From Herbinix sp. (lineage in GTDB: Bacteria; Bacillota; Clostridia; Lachnospirales; Lachnospiraceae): DNA of 64,000 nt. The stretch's first letter is position 1; each line of letters starts with the position of its first letter. The notes beneath the pieces are model-generated. The model searched no databases, was not told the DNA's origin, and saw only the letters and a program-made list of their open reading frames with translations. The translations under genes and the position numbers were made by a program. Below, piece by piece: positions 8,671 through 16,670 of this stretch. The stretch lies in contig JAQZBN010000004.1 of assembly GCA_029238935.1 (NCBI GenBank), positions 117,719 to 181,718 on the forward strand. The letters run 5' to 3'.

Positions 8671-9585
8671 ATGAATTTTTATGAAAAAAAAGATCTAGCA
8701 TTATGCGGCTTAGCCTGTGTTTTATGCAGCCAAGAGGATTGCTCCGGTTGTAAGGCGAAGGGTTGTACCGAAGGAACTGACTGTTCAGTCTACAAATGTG
8801 CTATAGCAAAAGGGCTTGACGGCTGTTATCAGTGTGATAATTACCCTTGTGATGAGAGTATGCTCAAAGGTATACGGATCAGAGCATTCAACCAATATGC
8901 TCGTCAATTTGGCAAGCAATCCTTACTTAACCGCTTACGTAACAATTTTGAAAACGGTATTACTTACCATAAACCGGATGGATTGATCGGTGACTATGAC
9001 AGTTTGGAGACTGAGGAAGAGATCATGCAGCTTATTCAATTTGGAAATAATAATCCTTACAAAGAATGTCCAGTTTTCGAAACAGATCATTTTATGATAA
9101 GACTTGTATCAGAATCAGATGCTAAAGACTTGCTTCTATGCTATGGAGACCCGAAAGCTCGTGCTCTCTTCAATAATGATGGCTGTCCTTCCGGTGAATA
9201 TGATTATATAAACCACATGAAAGAAATGATACAGGGTTGGCTTTATCATGACTTTGCTAAGGGATACTTTATTCGTTTCGCTATCATAAATAAACAGACA
9301 CAAAAAGTAGTAGGCACGATAGAAATATATGACCGAAAATATCAACAGTCGGAACGTACAACAGGTATTCTCCGAATTGATATAGCTCCCATGTTTGAAA
9401 AGGAGATATTTCTAGTTGAATTGTTTACCCTAGCATGTAATATTTTCTTCGATATTTTTCACACAGAAACAATTATCCACAAAGCGATTCCCGAAGCAAA
9501 AGAGCGTATTTCTGCAGTGAGAAAGCTTGGTTTTCAACCGAAAACCGTGGAGGGACTTGATCATTATTGGGCTTTACAAAGATAG
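8671..9585 (+). CDS. DUF3795 Cys-rich domain fused to GNAT acetyltransferase
   Basis: The first 110 residues are a Cys-rich DUF3795-type module (ALCGLACVLCSQEDCSGCKA, GCTEGTDCSVYKCAIAKG, CYQCDNYPC), likely metal-binding. Residues about 130-300 form a GNAT fold: FMIRLVSESDAKDLLL at the start, VVGTIEIYDRKYQ in the core, AVRKLGFQPKTVEGLDHYWA at the end. GNAT enzymes move an acetyl group from acetyl-CoA to an amine; the acceptor is unknown. The start at 8671 follows AAAAAAGGAGGATAACAT, a very strong site. It directly follows the WYL regulator, a common neighbour for such enzymes. Confidence 0.85.
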   Translation: MNFYEKKDLALCGLACVLCSQEDCSGCKAKGCTEGTDCSVYKCAIAKGLDGCYQCDNYPCDESMLKGIRIRAFNQYARQFGKQSLLNRLRNNFENGITYHKPDGLIGDYDSLETEEEIMQLIQFGNNNPYKECPVFETDHFMIRLVSESDAKDLLLCYGDPKARALFNNDGCPSGEYDYINHMKEMIQGWLYHDFAKGYFIRFAIINKQTQKVVGTIEIYDRKYQQSERTTGILRIDIAPMFEKEIFLVELFTLACNIFFDIFHTETIIHKAIPEAKERISAVRKLGFQPKTVEGLDHYWALQR

Positions 9586-9862
9586 CTTTTATATATTTTA
9601 TACCATATCCGAGGATGGGTTGTTCTTTTGTATTTTTTATATCTAATCTGAATTGTATTTTAACTTTGCTTTTATTTTACTTTTCTATTATTTTAACTTT
9701 GCTGTTATTTAACTTTACTGTTATTTTAACATTCTTATTATTTTAATTTTACTGTTATTATAAATAGTATACTTCAGTGTTAGATTCAAAAGACTAATAA
9801 TAACAATCTGATAAATCGGCGGTAATTGTTTAGGAATAAATCCCCAGTTTTTAAATTGATGA
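9586..9862. repeat. T-rich imperfect short tandem repeats
   Basis: Between about 9653 and 9761 the motif TTATTTTAACTTTGCTG recurs about five times at 20-24 bp steps with small changes. No gene is visible. It may be a low-complexity expansion. Confidence 0.6.
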
Positions 9863-9891
9863 TTGACAGTATCCTATACTACGATTATATT
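9863..9891 (+). promoter_or_regulatory. Sigma-A type promoter
   Basis: TTGACA at 9863-9868, 17 bp spacer, TATATT at 9886-9891. Downstream there is no long gene before the terminator at 10085; it may drive a short transcript or read on to the methyltransferase gene at 10243. Confidence 0.6.
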
Positions 9892-10007
9892 AATATTGTG
9901 ATGATAGGTAAAAGGAGTGTTGTAATCCGACACATTTGACATTCAAATCATATATGTAAATGTGCTGTGGAAATGATTAGAAAACATAATTTAACAGTAG
10001 ATCTAGA

Positions 10008-10033
10008 AGCTGCAAAAAAAGTCAGCTTTTCTT
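10008..10033 (+). terminator. Weak terminator-like hairpin
   Basis: AAGCTG pairs with CAGCTT around a 10-base A-rich loop, followed by TTCTTT. Confidence 0.4.
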
Positions 10034-10084
10034 TCTATGGAATTATGTTTTACAATCATATTTCACAGTTGTTGTAGCGTTATT

Positions 10085-10113
10085 AAGCTGTGGAATATTC
10101 CACAGCTTTTTTT
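10085..10113 (+). terminator. Perfect-palindrome terminator
   Basis: AAGCTGTGGAAT pairs exactly with ATTCCACAGCTT, followed by seven T. It ends whatever is transcribed from the promoter at 9863, implying a transcript of about 210 bases with no clear gene. Confidence 0.8.
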
Positions 10114-10242
10114 GTATCAAGAATACATACTTCATCATGTTTTCTGTCTGACATGGCTTCCAAGTATGGTATTTTTGATCTCCATTTTAGTACTATCATC
10201 ACAAAAAGCAAGCCTATAAAATTATGATAAAGGAGATTTTTT

Positions 10243-11076
10243 ATGAACAAAGAACTGTTATATTACTTAAGCAAAAAACCTGAACTTTATGCCCCCAGCA
10301 CCTCAAAATTCTGGGATGACGAGCACATCTCCATAGGAATGCTGGAGGCTCATTTAGCTCCTGACTTGGAGGCAGCTACAAGAAGACAAGAATTTGTACA
10401 ACGATCGGCAGCTTGGATCGCATCGATTGCAGATCCTAAGAAACGGCCAAAACTATTAGATCTAGGTTGCGGACCTGGTATTTACGGCGAATTCTTTGCT
10501 ATGGCAGGCTTTCAGGTAACCGGTGTCGATCTATCAGGGCGTTCCATTCAATATGCCATAGATCATGCAGCAAAAAATCAATTAGATATTACTTATCATT
10601 GTCAGAATTACCTTACGATAGATTATGACCAGGAATTTGACATCATTACCTTAATCTATTGTGACTTTGGAGTACTAAGTTACGAAGATCGAATCCTGCT
10701 GCTTAGTAAAATTCACAGAGCATTAAAACCCGGTGGTATCTTTCTTTTCGATGCCTGGACTCCATGGCAATATGCACAAGAAAAAGAAACCTCTAGCTTT
10801 AGCTATAATTACGGAGGCTTTTGGAGTCCGAAGCCTTATGTATGCTTAAGTTCCTTCTACCGTTATGATGTGTTCCATACAATACTAGATCAATATGTAA
10901 TCGTGGAAGAAGATAACCTTCAATGCTATAATATCTGGAATCACTGTTTTACTTCCGAAGAAATACAGCAGGATCTTAGCAAAGTAGGATTTCATTATTT
11001 TGAATATTTTGAAAATGTAGCTGGAGATCCTATATCAGACGAGAGTAAGACTATCTGTGCTATCGCAGTTAAATAA
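10243..11076 (+). CDS. SAM-dependent methyltransferase, class I
   Basis: The AdoMet-binding motif I is LLDLGCGPGIYGEFFAMAGF (about residues 68-87), followed by the acidic VTGVDLSGRSIQYA and by FDIITLIYCDFGVLS with HRALKPGGIFLFD, the motifs of the Methyltransf_11/25 group. These small-molecule methyltransferases vary widely in substrate, and nothing nearby identifies it. It is 277 residues, the usual length. The ATG follows AAAGGAGATTTTTT. It is a single-gene unit ending at the bidirectional terminator at 11257. Confidence 0.88.
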   Translation: MNKELLYYLSKKPELYAPSTSKFWDDEHISIGMLEAHLAPDLEAATRRQEFVQRSAAWIASIADPKKRPKLLDLGCGPGIYGEFFAMAGFQVTGVDLSGRSIQYAIDHAAKNQLDITYHCQNYLTIDYDQEFDIITLIYCDFGVLSYEDRILLLSKIHRALKPGGIFLFDAWTPWQYAQEKETSSFSYNYGGFWSPKPYVCLSSFYRYDVFHTILDQYVIVEEDNLQCYNIWNHCFTSEEIQQDLSKVGFHYFEYFENVAGDPISDESKTICAIAVK

Positions 11077-11256
11077 TATGACTATATTAAGATGTAAAAT
11101 AATCAAACCTTTACTCTTATATGGACAGGAAAAGGATGAGAATTTATTTTACCTGCTATAGGTAAGGTGTTTTCAGCAAAGAAGGTGTTGCTATGAAGTA
11201 AAACAGAATAAGGTATTGTCCTATAATGTTACTGTGATAAAATATCATAAATAGAA

Positions 11257-11300
11257 TAAAAAAACAGGGTATCATATCAAAATGCTACCCTGTTTTTATT
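11257..11300. terminator. Bidirectional terminator
   Basis: AATAAAAAAACAGGGTA pairs with TACCCTGTTTTTATT around a 14-base loop. It serves the converging genes on both sides. Confidence 0.9.
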
Positions 11301-11320
11301 CTATAAAATTCAATAAAACT

Positions 11321-12838
11321 TTATAACAGTCTTATCATTTCCTTCATCCGTCCACAAGCTAAGGCATCATATTCCTTTGCCTTCAAGATAAGCGGTACAA
11401 TCTGTTTTCGAACCTCAGGCTGCGCAAACTTTCTTGTTGTTGCTTCATCCTGCATAAAACCACCCTTCGGCTCGTTCATCCAGAATGCGCACTCTGCTTC
11501 CAGCCTGAAATACTTTGCTGCTTCCTTGCCTAACTCAGATACCCCTTCATGCTCTTTTGTGATCCATTCCAGAAAACAAGCCGCGTAGGAACGACCTTCT
11601 CCGATCATAACCTGAGCATCTCCCTGGCACATAATTCGTTCGAACAGAATTGGTAATAGTGCGGTCTGATTAAACTCATTGTCATCTGCAACTCTCTTAG
11701 CCCAGATATCATAAGCTTCCTGTCCACCTGCATATTCCAAAGTGGTTCTGCCGTCCTCCGCGAGAAAGGATATCCTTGATTTCGTCATAATATCGACAGC
11801 ATTCTGAAGAAGCTCTTTTGCACTTACTAACTCCATCTGCTTTTCACCGATTGACATAACAGCTAAAGTACCTTCATTTTCCCACCAGGTATTCGTTACA
11901 AAGTATCCCGACTCATCCAACGTAACATCTTTTGCAAATTCCTGGTTTTCCTGAAAACAATTCCATCCCAATAAGGTAAGTCCATTCTCTTTATATCCGG
12001 TTATAACACAGGCTTCCGGGGGCCCTATGATGCCCAGCGCTAATACCGGTCTGCCCTCATCGATTTCTGATTTAATAAATTGAATAAAATTTTCCTTCGT
12101 AGCATTCTTTCGTTCCAGTATCTGATACGTTCTGCCGGCGGCCTGAAATGCTCTGCAAAATGCTTCATTACGATCTTCATATATATTTCTGATGTCTACA
12201 TTACCACCATCCCAGTAATCTAGGTTCCAACGCAACCGAAACGATGCACCGGTGGCAGCCATGATGTAAGCGTAGTCTATTACCTGCCCCATATAATTTA
12301 AACAAGCCTTTAGTGCTGCACAAAAAGGAGTGCATTCTTCAAAAGTATAAGCCACCTTAGGGACGCCATATAAAATACAGCTGGTATCATTTTTATCGAT
12401 ACGATTCATTATTTTTTCGTCCTCCGAAAAATCCGGGGTAAAACTTAAGGTCTCCTTATCTAAGTATATGGTTGGTGCATACATCCCCATCAAGAGCCTT
12501 TTTCTCCCTACTCTACAGCACCTTTTTCGAAAGTCAGAAGGAACATAATTCGTATGACGACGAAATGCCCTAGTAAAGGTATCATAACTATCAAACATAT
12601 ACTCAGCTGCAATATCGGTAAGATTCTTGCCTGTATGAACGATTTCAAAGGCAGAGTTTGCTATTCTCCTCATCAGAATGTACTGGGAAAGTGAAAATCC
12701 GGTACATTCCTTAAAGGTTTCTCTAATATGTCGATATGAAAAACCTACCGTCTTTTCTAAGGAGGCATAATTAATGCTTTCCTTTAATCTCGTTTCAATA
12801 AATGATGCTGTTGACCATACAAATAAATGGTGATCCAT
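11321..12838 (-). CDS. AraC-family regulator fused to a papain-like/BtrH-type domain
   Basis: Residues 1-110 are an AraC helix-turn-helix pair (SLEKTVGFSYRHIRETFKEC, then LTDIAAEYMFDSYDTFTRAF and NYVPSDFRKR). Residues about 150-330 form a domain related to the protein at 6493-7644: VAYTFEECTPFCAALKACLN holds a Cys in a helix-start position, as in papain-like or BtrH-N folds, and RPVLALGIIGPPEACVITGY supplies the strand pair. The remaining helical tail is shared in length with that protein. Such AraC-headed proteins probably sense a peptide or aminoacyl-type ligand, but this is inference. The ATG at 12838 follows AAGGCGGT. It is a single-gene unit. Confidence 0.8.
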   Translation of the reverse strand: MDHHLFVWSTASFIETRLKESINYASLEKTVGFSYRHIRETFKECTGFSLSQYILMRRIANSAFEIVHTGKNLTDIAAEYMFDSYDTFTRAFRRHTNYVPSDFRKRCCRVGRKRLLMGMYAPTIYLDKETLSFTPDFSEDEKIMNRIDKNDTSCILYGVPKVAYTFEECTPFCAALKACLNYMGQVIDYAYIMAATGASFRLRWNLDYWDGGNVDIRNIYEDRNEAFCRAFQAAGRTYQILERKNATKENFIQFIKSEIDEGRPVLALGIIGPPEACVITGYKENGLTLLGWNCFQENQEFAKDVTLDESGYFVTNTWWENEGTLAVMSIGEKQMELVSAKELLQNAVDIMTKSRISFLAEDGRTTLEYAGGQEAYDIWAKRVADDNEFNQTALLPILFERIMCQGDAQVMIGEGRSYAACFLEWITKEHEGVSELGKEAAKYFRLEAECAFWMNEPKGGFMQDEATTRKFAQPEVRKQIVPLILKAKEYDALACGRMKEMIRLL

Positions 12839-12934
12839 TGTTTTACCGCCTTACTTTAATTTCTTCCGGAAGATATTTTCATTATATCATAAGATATAAA
12901 AATTACTCGACGTTTTTGACCTTCCTCATCCTTC

Positions 12935-13504
12935 TTAAGATACTAATTCTCTTATTAACATAGGTGGTGAGTCATGAAGCATATCATTGGTTACCGTGCC
13001 ATCCATAATCCAGGTATTTACTTTTGCTTTCGGAATGATTAGAGGCATGCGGTTATGGACATCCCGGATGGATTCATTAGCATCCGTAGTCAAAATAACA
13101 TAGCGCATCTCATCTCCATAGTAATTGTAGATTCCTGCCATATAGAGTGTATAGGTTTCCGGAAGCCGGAACAGGAACTTTTTCTTCTCTGCGTTCCATT
13201 CATAGAAACCAGTCGACGGAATAATGCATCTCCTAGATAGTAAGCTTTCTCGAAACGTTCTCTTTTCAATCGCAGTCTCTGCTCTTGCATTGATTATCAC
13301 ACCCTTCTGATCAAACTTAGGAAATCCCCAGTTACTTAACGTCGGGCTAACCTCATGATCCTCTTCCCGAAGAATAGGCACTAAATTCGTAGGAAAAATC
13401 TCACCGGTCTTAAATTCTTTGCCATGAAATTTAGCATTGATTTTCTCCAGGATTTCCATCACCTCATCGCTCTGCTCTACTGTAAAATTGTATCTGCCGC
13501 ACAT
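12935..13504 (-). CDS. SRAP-domain protein (YedK/HMCES family, abasic-site DNA-protein crosslinker)
   Basis: After Met removal Cys2 of MCGRYNF becomes the N-terminus, which in this family bonds covalently to abasic sites in single-stranded DNA and also acts in autoprocessing. The other active-site residues are present: N72 in INARAET, E102 in GFYEWN and H150 in HNRMPLI. At 189 residues it is slightly shorter than the usual 200-230 but complete at both ends. It is a single-gene unit with a weak ribosome site, facing the same way as the AraC-headed gene 97 bp downstream. No LexA box was recognised. Confidence 0.92.
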   Translation of the reverse strand: MCGRYNFTVEQSDEVMEILEKINAKFHGKEFKTGEIFPTNLVPILREEDHEVSPTLSNWGFPKFDQKGVIINARAETAIEKRTFRESLLSRRCIIPSTGFYEWNAEKKKFLFRLPETYTLYMAGIYNYYGDEMRYVILTTDANESIRDVHNRMPLIIPKAKVNTWIMDGTVTNDMLHDSPPMLIRELVS

Positions 13505-14171
13505 CGTAATCCCTCACTTTCTGTCTCTGTTACAATAATTTATCGATTGTTACTCATCATGTATTTGCTAACTAAATCTTCAACGGTACTATGACCTTCT
13601 TTTACTTTTTTATATTTACTTCTATAATTTTTACTTTCGATATAACTTCTAATCAAATTATCTACTGTTATTATAGCCTTTTACCTATACTAGATCCTTC
13701 GTCTGTTAGAATCTCATTATCTGTTAAAATCTCTTCTTCCCATCAATAATGTTTAGTTCTATTATTATGTTCTACCGCTACAACAACTTTTTTATTTTAC
13801 TATTTGTACTTAAGTTAGTTTACTTTCTTATTATCTATCATTCTTGAATAACTTTAGCCTAAGTGAATCCATAGAATTTATTCACATAACTCTTCTATTA
13901 CCAATAATTCATGTTCTATGATCATCTATATCTTTATCTTTTCCATATTAAACTATGGTTTATGTTATCAAGCATGTTTATAAAAATAATTCATTATTGA
14001 TCTACTATTGAACCTACATTAAATACTTCTCATTACCCAATTATGTATTCTTACCACATTATACCATTACATCTTTAACTTTGCAAACGTATGTTTGCCA
14101 GCTAAGACTTAATACTGAGACTTAATGGAAAAGTAAGGATTAAGCAAGGAACCGTTTTAAGAAAGAACACT
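13505..14171. other. Long AT-rich intergenic stretch
   Basis: About 670 bp of T-rich sequence with repeated TATCT/TTATC words. I see no frame with a ribosome site and no strong promoter. Confidence 0.5.
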
Positions 14172-14217
14172 AAATTGCCGGAGTCCCTCATAATTTATAT
14201 AGGTCTCCGGCAATTTT
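14172..14217 (-). terminator. Terminator after the small membrane peptide gene
   Basis: AAATTGCCGGAG pairs with CTCCGGCAATTT around a 22-base loop, T run on the right. The stop of the small gene lies 16 bp away on the minus strand. Confidence 0.85.
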
Positions 14218-14232
14218 TATCTTATATTTTAT

Positions 14233-14328
14233 TTACCAAACCGGAGGTTTCGGCGGATTGGGCTTATGTTCTACCTTATTGCGACTGCATAAGAGCAGTA
14301 GTAAAATGATCCAACATGAATTATTCAT
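14233..14328 (-). CDS. 31-residue membrane peptide with Pro-rich tail
   Basis: An ATG at 14328 sits behind a near-ideal AAGGAGGTGATTCT site. The product begins MNNSCWIILLLLLCSRNK, a short membrane helix flanked by Cys, and ends KPNPPKPPVW. A strong terminator follows the stop. Tiny proteins with a Cys-Trp-Ile-Ile-Leu core occur in Lachnospiraceae, and I know of no function for them. The ribosome site, complete frame and dedicated terminator are the support. Confidence 0.75.
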   Translation of the reverse strand: MNNSCWIILLLLLCSRNKVEHKPNPPKPPVW

Positions 14329-14612
14329 AGAATCACCTCCTTTTTTCTATTATATGAAAGAACGCGATTTATAGTGTATTATGTCGTAAATGGTAATACA
14401 AAAGAATCATAGCTAATGATAGAAAAGAGATTTGGAAGCTGCTGGTGCTGATGGTTATTACTTAACCTTGCATTTGCTTCCCATGACCACTATCATAATT
14501 ACAAAGATGTTCGTACAAAGATATCACCAAAATAGTATTCCTATGGTGCAGAATATACTCATACCCTACCCCTGACCCCCATATATTAAAATAAAAAGTG
14601 TGGTAAATAATA

Positions 14613-15164
14613 ATGTTAAATTTTATTCAAAACATAGATCAATCTATATTATTTTATATACAGGAGCATTTAAAAAATCCTGCACTGGACCGGGTGATGG
14701 TTTTTGTAACCACTCTCGGTAATGCAGGATTTCTCTGGATTGTACTTGCTCTAATTTTATTAACTCGTAAGAAGTATCAAAGATGTGGTATGGTTCTTCT
14801 TCTCTCCTTATTACTTGCAAAATTCATAGGAGATGATGTTTTAAAACCATTGTTTGGCCGATTACGTCCTTGCAATCAGTTTCCGGAGATCCCTTTACTG
14901 ATCAAAAGAATACACTCTTACTCTTTCCCCTCCGGACATACGATGCAAGCTTTTACTGCGGCAACGGTATGCTTCTATTACATTCGACCTCTCGGCATTG
15001 TAGTATACGGAATGGCCTCGATGATGGCTTACTCCCGGATGTATTTATTTGTTCATTATCCCAGCGATATTCTTGGTGGAATTATCTGTGGGATTTTCAC
15101 AGCGTTCTTTACAATTAATTTTATCAAAGCAATCTGTGATTACTGTAAATTACCTGTGAAATAA
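14613..15164 (+). CDS. PAP2-family membrane phosphatase
   Basis: All three phosphatidic-acid-phosphatase motifs are present: KPLFGRLRP (KxxxxxxRP), SFPSGHTM (PSGH) and SRMYLFVHYPSD (SRxxxxxHxxxD), so it should be active. About five to six membrane segments surround them. Members remove phosphate from lipid pyrophosphates such as undecaprenyl pyrophosphate or from phosphatidic acid; 183 residues fits the bacterial BcrC/YodM-type group. The ribosome site before 14613 is weak. It ends 8 bp from the convergent PpiC-type gene with no terminator between. Confidence 0.92.
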   Translation: MLNFIQNIDQSILFYIQEHLKNPALDRVMVFVTTLGNAGFLWIVLALILLTRKKYQRCGMVLLLSLLLAKFIGDDVLKPLFGRLRPCNQFPEIPLLIKRIHSYSFPSGHTMQAFTAATVCFYYIRPLGIVVYGMASMMAYSRMYLFVHYPSDILGGIICGIFTAFFTINFIKAICDYCKLPVK

Positions 15165-15171
15165 GATTACG

Positions 15172-16578
15172 TTACTCGGTGAAACCAATTGCATCCCATG
15201 CTTCAATATTTAATACTACATCATAGTTTGCAGCCCATTCGGAATACTCTTTCGCAAACATATCATTCCGACGTTGCTCTATGATGTTTTCTTTTACCTG
15301 AATGGTTGCATCTTTATTAAAATCGGTAACACAGTACAGAATATGCCAGCCGTAATCAGTAGTAATGATCTCACTTACTTGTCCAGTTCTCAAAGAAAAG
15401 GCTGCTTGTTCAAAGACTTCGCTATAATCACTTGGTCCTTCTCCTCGTCCAAAGGTATATTCAAAGGTATCTGCTTCGGAATTAGTTTCCGCCAGAGCAT
15501 AAAAATTATCAGTTTCTTTTGCTTGTTCCAGGAGGGAAGTTACTTTTTCATATGCACTTTCCTTTTCCTCGGATGTCATATCGACTTTATTTCCCTCACT
15601 ATCGAAGTTTACTCCATAAATCAGAATATCTTGAACCGTGATCTGCTGTGCAGTTAAATCAGGTACTTCAGTATCTACATTTAATGTTTTTTCTTCAAAT
15701 ACCTTTTCCGCGAGTATATTGTCTGCATATACTCTCTCTAGCAACTCCTGCGTAATAAAATACCGGTTGATGTCCTCTTTGGTCAGGTTTTCGTAATGTT
15801 CTTTTGCATAAGCCTTTGCATCTGCCATTTCTTCTTCTGTTAGAGCTATCCCTGTTTCCTGAGCAACTTTTGCTATTACCTTTAATTCTGTAATTTGCTT
15901 TAACACTTCCTCCTTGATGGAGTCTCCAAAGGTAGTCCCATTCTCAATGATTTTGGCATCCCATACTTCCTTACCATACTCTGTTTCATAATTCTCCTGG
16001 ACAGACTTGATATATACCATAGCTTCATTATAATATACTCTGGTGTCTCCGATCATAGCGATCAGCTCTCCGCCATTTTCATTTGCGATCACATCCCCAG
16101 ACTCATCCTTGGCTGCTTCCAAATGGTAATAGGAGATTTCTGTAACCAGCTCACTATCCACTCCGTAGGTAATATACAATTCATTTTCGCCATCAAGATA
16201 TCCATAAGTTATTGTTTGATCCGACGAATTTAAGGTTTTTGACTCTTCCTCACCAAAACGTTCCCCCAGTTTTTCCTGTACCTCGTTGATCTTCATACCA
16301 ATTCCAATCTCGTATAAGGTAAGTTCTCCGGCATTGGGCAATAACTTAATTGATGTCACGTCCCCATCCGGTGCCATGACCTGCATTACATTTTCGGTCA
16401 AGTAGACTCCTTTGCTTTGTTCTTTTAACTCTATTCCGGTCCTTCTTCGAATAGTACTGATCGAGTTATCCATATAATTTGTCATCTCAAATTTATCTGC
16501 ACCTGATTTGCAGGCACTTAACACCAGCATCCCAAGTATCATAACTGTAAAAAGTAATTGTATTCGTTTCCCTTTCAT
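15172..16578 (-). CDS. Lipoprotein peptidyl-prolyl isomerase (PrsA/SurA-like foldase)
   Basis: A signal peptide ends in a lipobox (MLVLSACKSG), so the mature protein is anchored by its Cys to the outer membrane face. After an N-terminal beta domain and a SurA-N-like helical region (residues about 190-290), a PpiC/parvulin rotamase domain follows (about 310-435: VQDILIYGVNFDSEG, FGRGEGPSDYSEVFEQAAF, LRTGQVSEIITTDYGWHILY). It should help fold exported proteins. At 468 residues it is longer than PrsA because of its N-terminal extension. It is downstream of mfd in the same direction, 92 bp away, a layout seen in related Clostridia. Confidence 0.88.
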   Translation of the reverse strand: MKGKRIQLLFTVMILGMLVLSACKSGADKFEMTNYMDNSISTIRRRTGIELKEQSKGVYLTENVMQVMAPDGDVTSIKLLPNAGELTLYEIGIGMKINEVQEKLGERFGEEESKTLNSSDQTITYGYLDGENELYITYGVDSELVTEISYYHLEAAKDESGDVIANENGGELIAMIGDTRVYYNEAMVYIKSVQENYETEYGKEVWDAKIIENGTTFGDSIKEEVLKQITELKVIAKVAQETGIALTEEEMADAKAYAKEHYENLTKEDINRYFITQELLERVYADNILAEKVFEEKTLNVDTEVPDLTAQQITVQDILIYGVNFDSEGNKVDMTSEEKESAYEKVTSLLEQAKETDNFYALAETNSEADTFEYTFGRGEGPSDYSEVFEQAAFSLRTGQVSEIITTDYGWHILYCVTDFNKDATIQVKENIIEQRRNDMFAKEYSEWAANYDVVLNIEAWDAIGFTE

Positions 16579-16670
16579 CGTGTTTCCCCTTTTAAACCGT
16601 AACTATATTTTTCCGTTTCACTATCCTTTTCATTGTAGTAATCCCTGTATCTCTTGTCAAGGTGATTGGC

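Noticed and set aside
9653..9761. CRISPR or operator array in T-rich repeats
   Set aside because: Low-complexity, irregular 20-24 bp steps, no dyad symmetry.
10037..10219. 60-codon frame upstream of the methyltransferase
   Set aside because: It runs through the perfect-palindrome terminator at 10085 and lacks a ribosome site.
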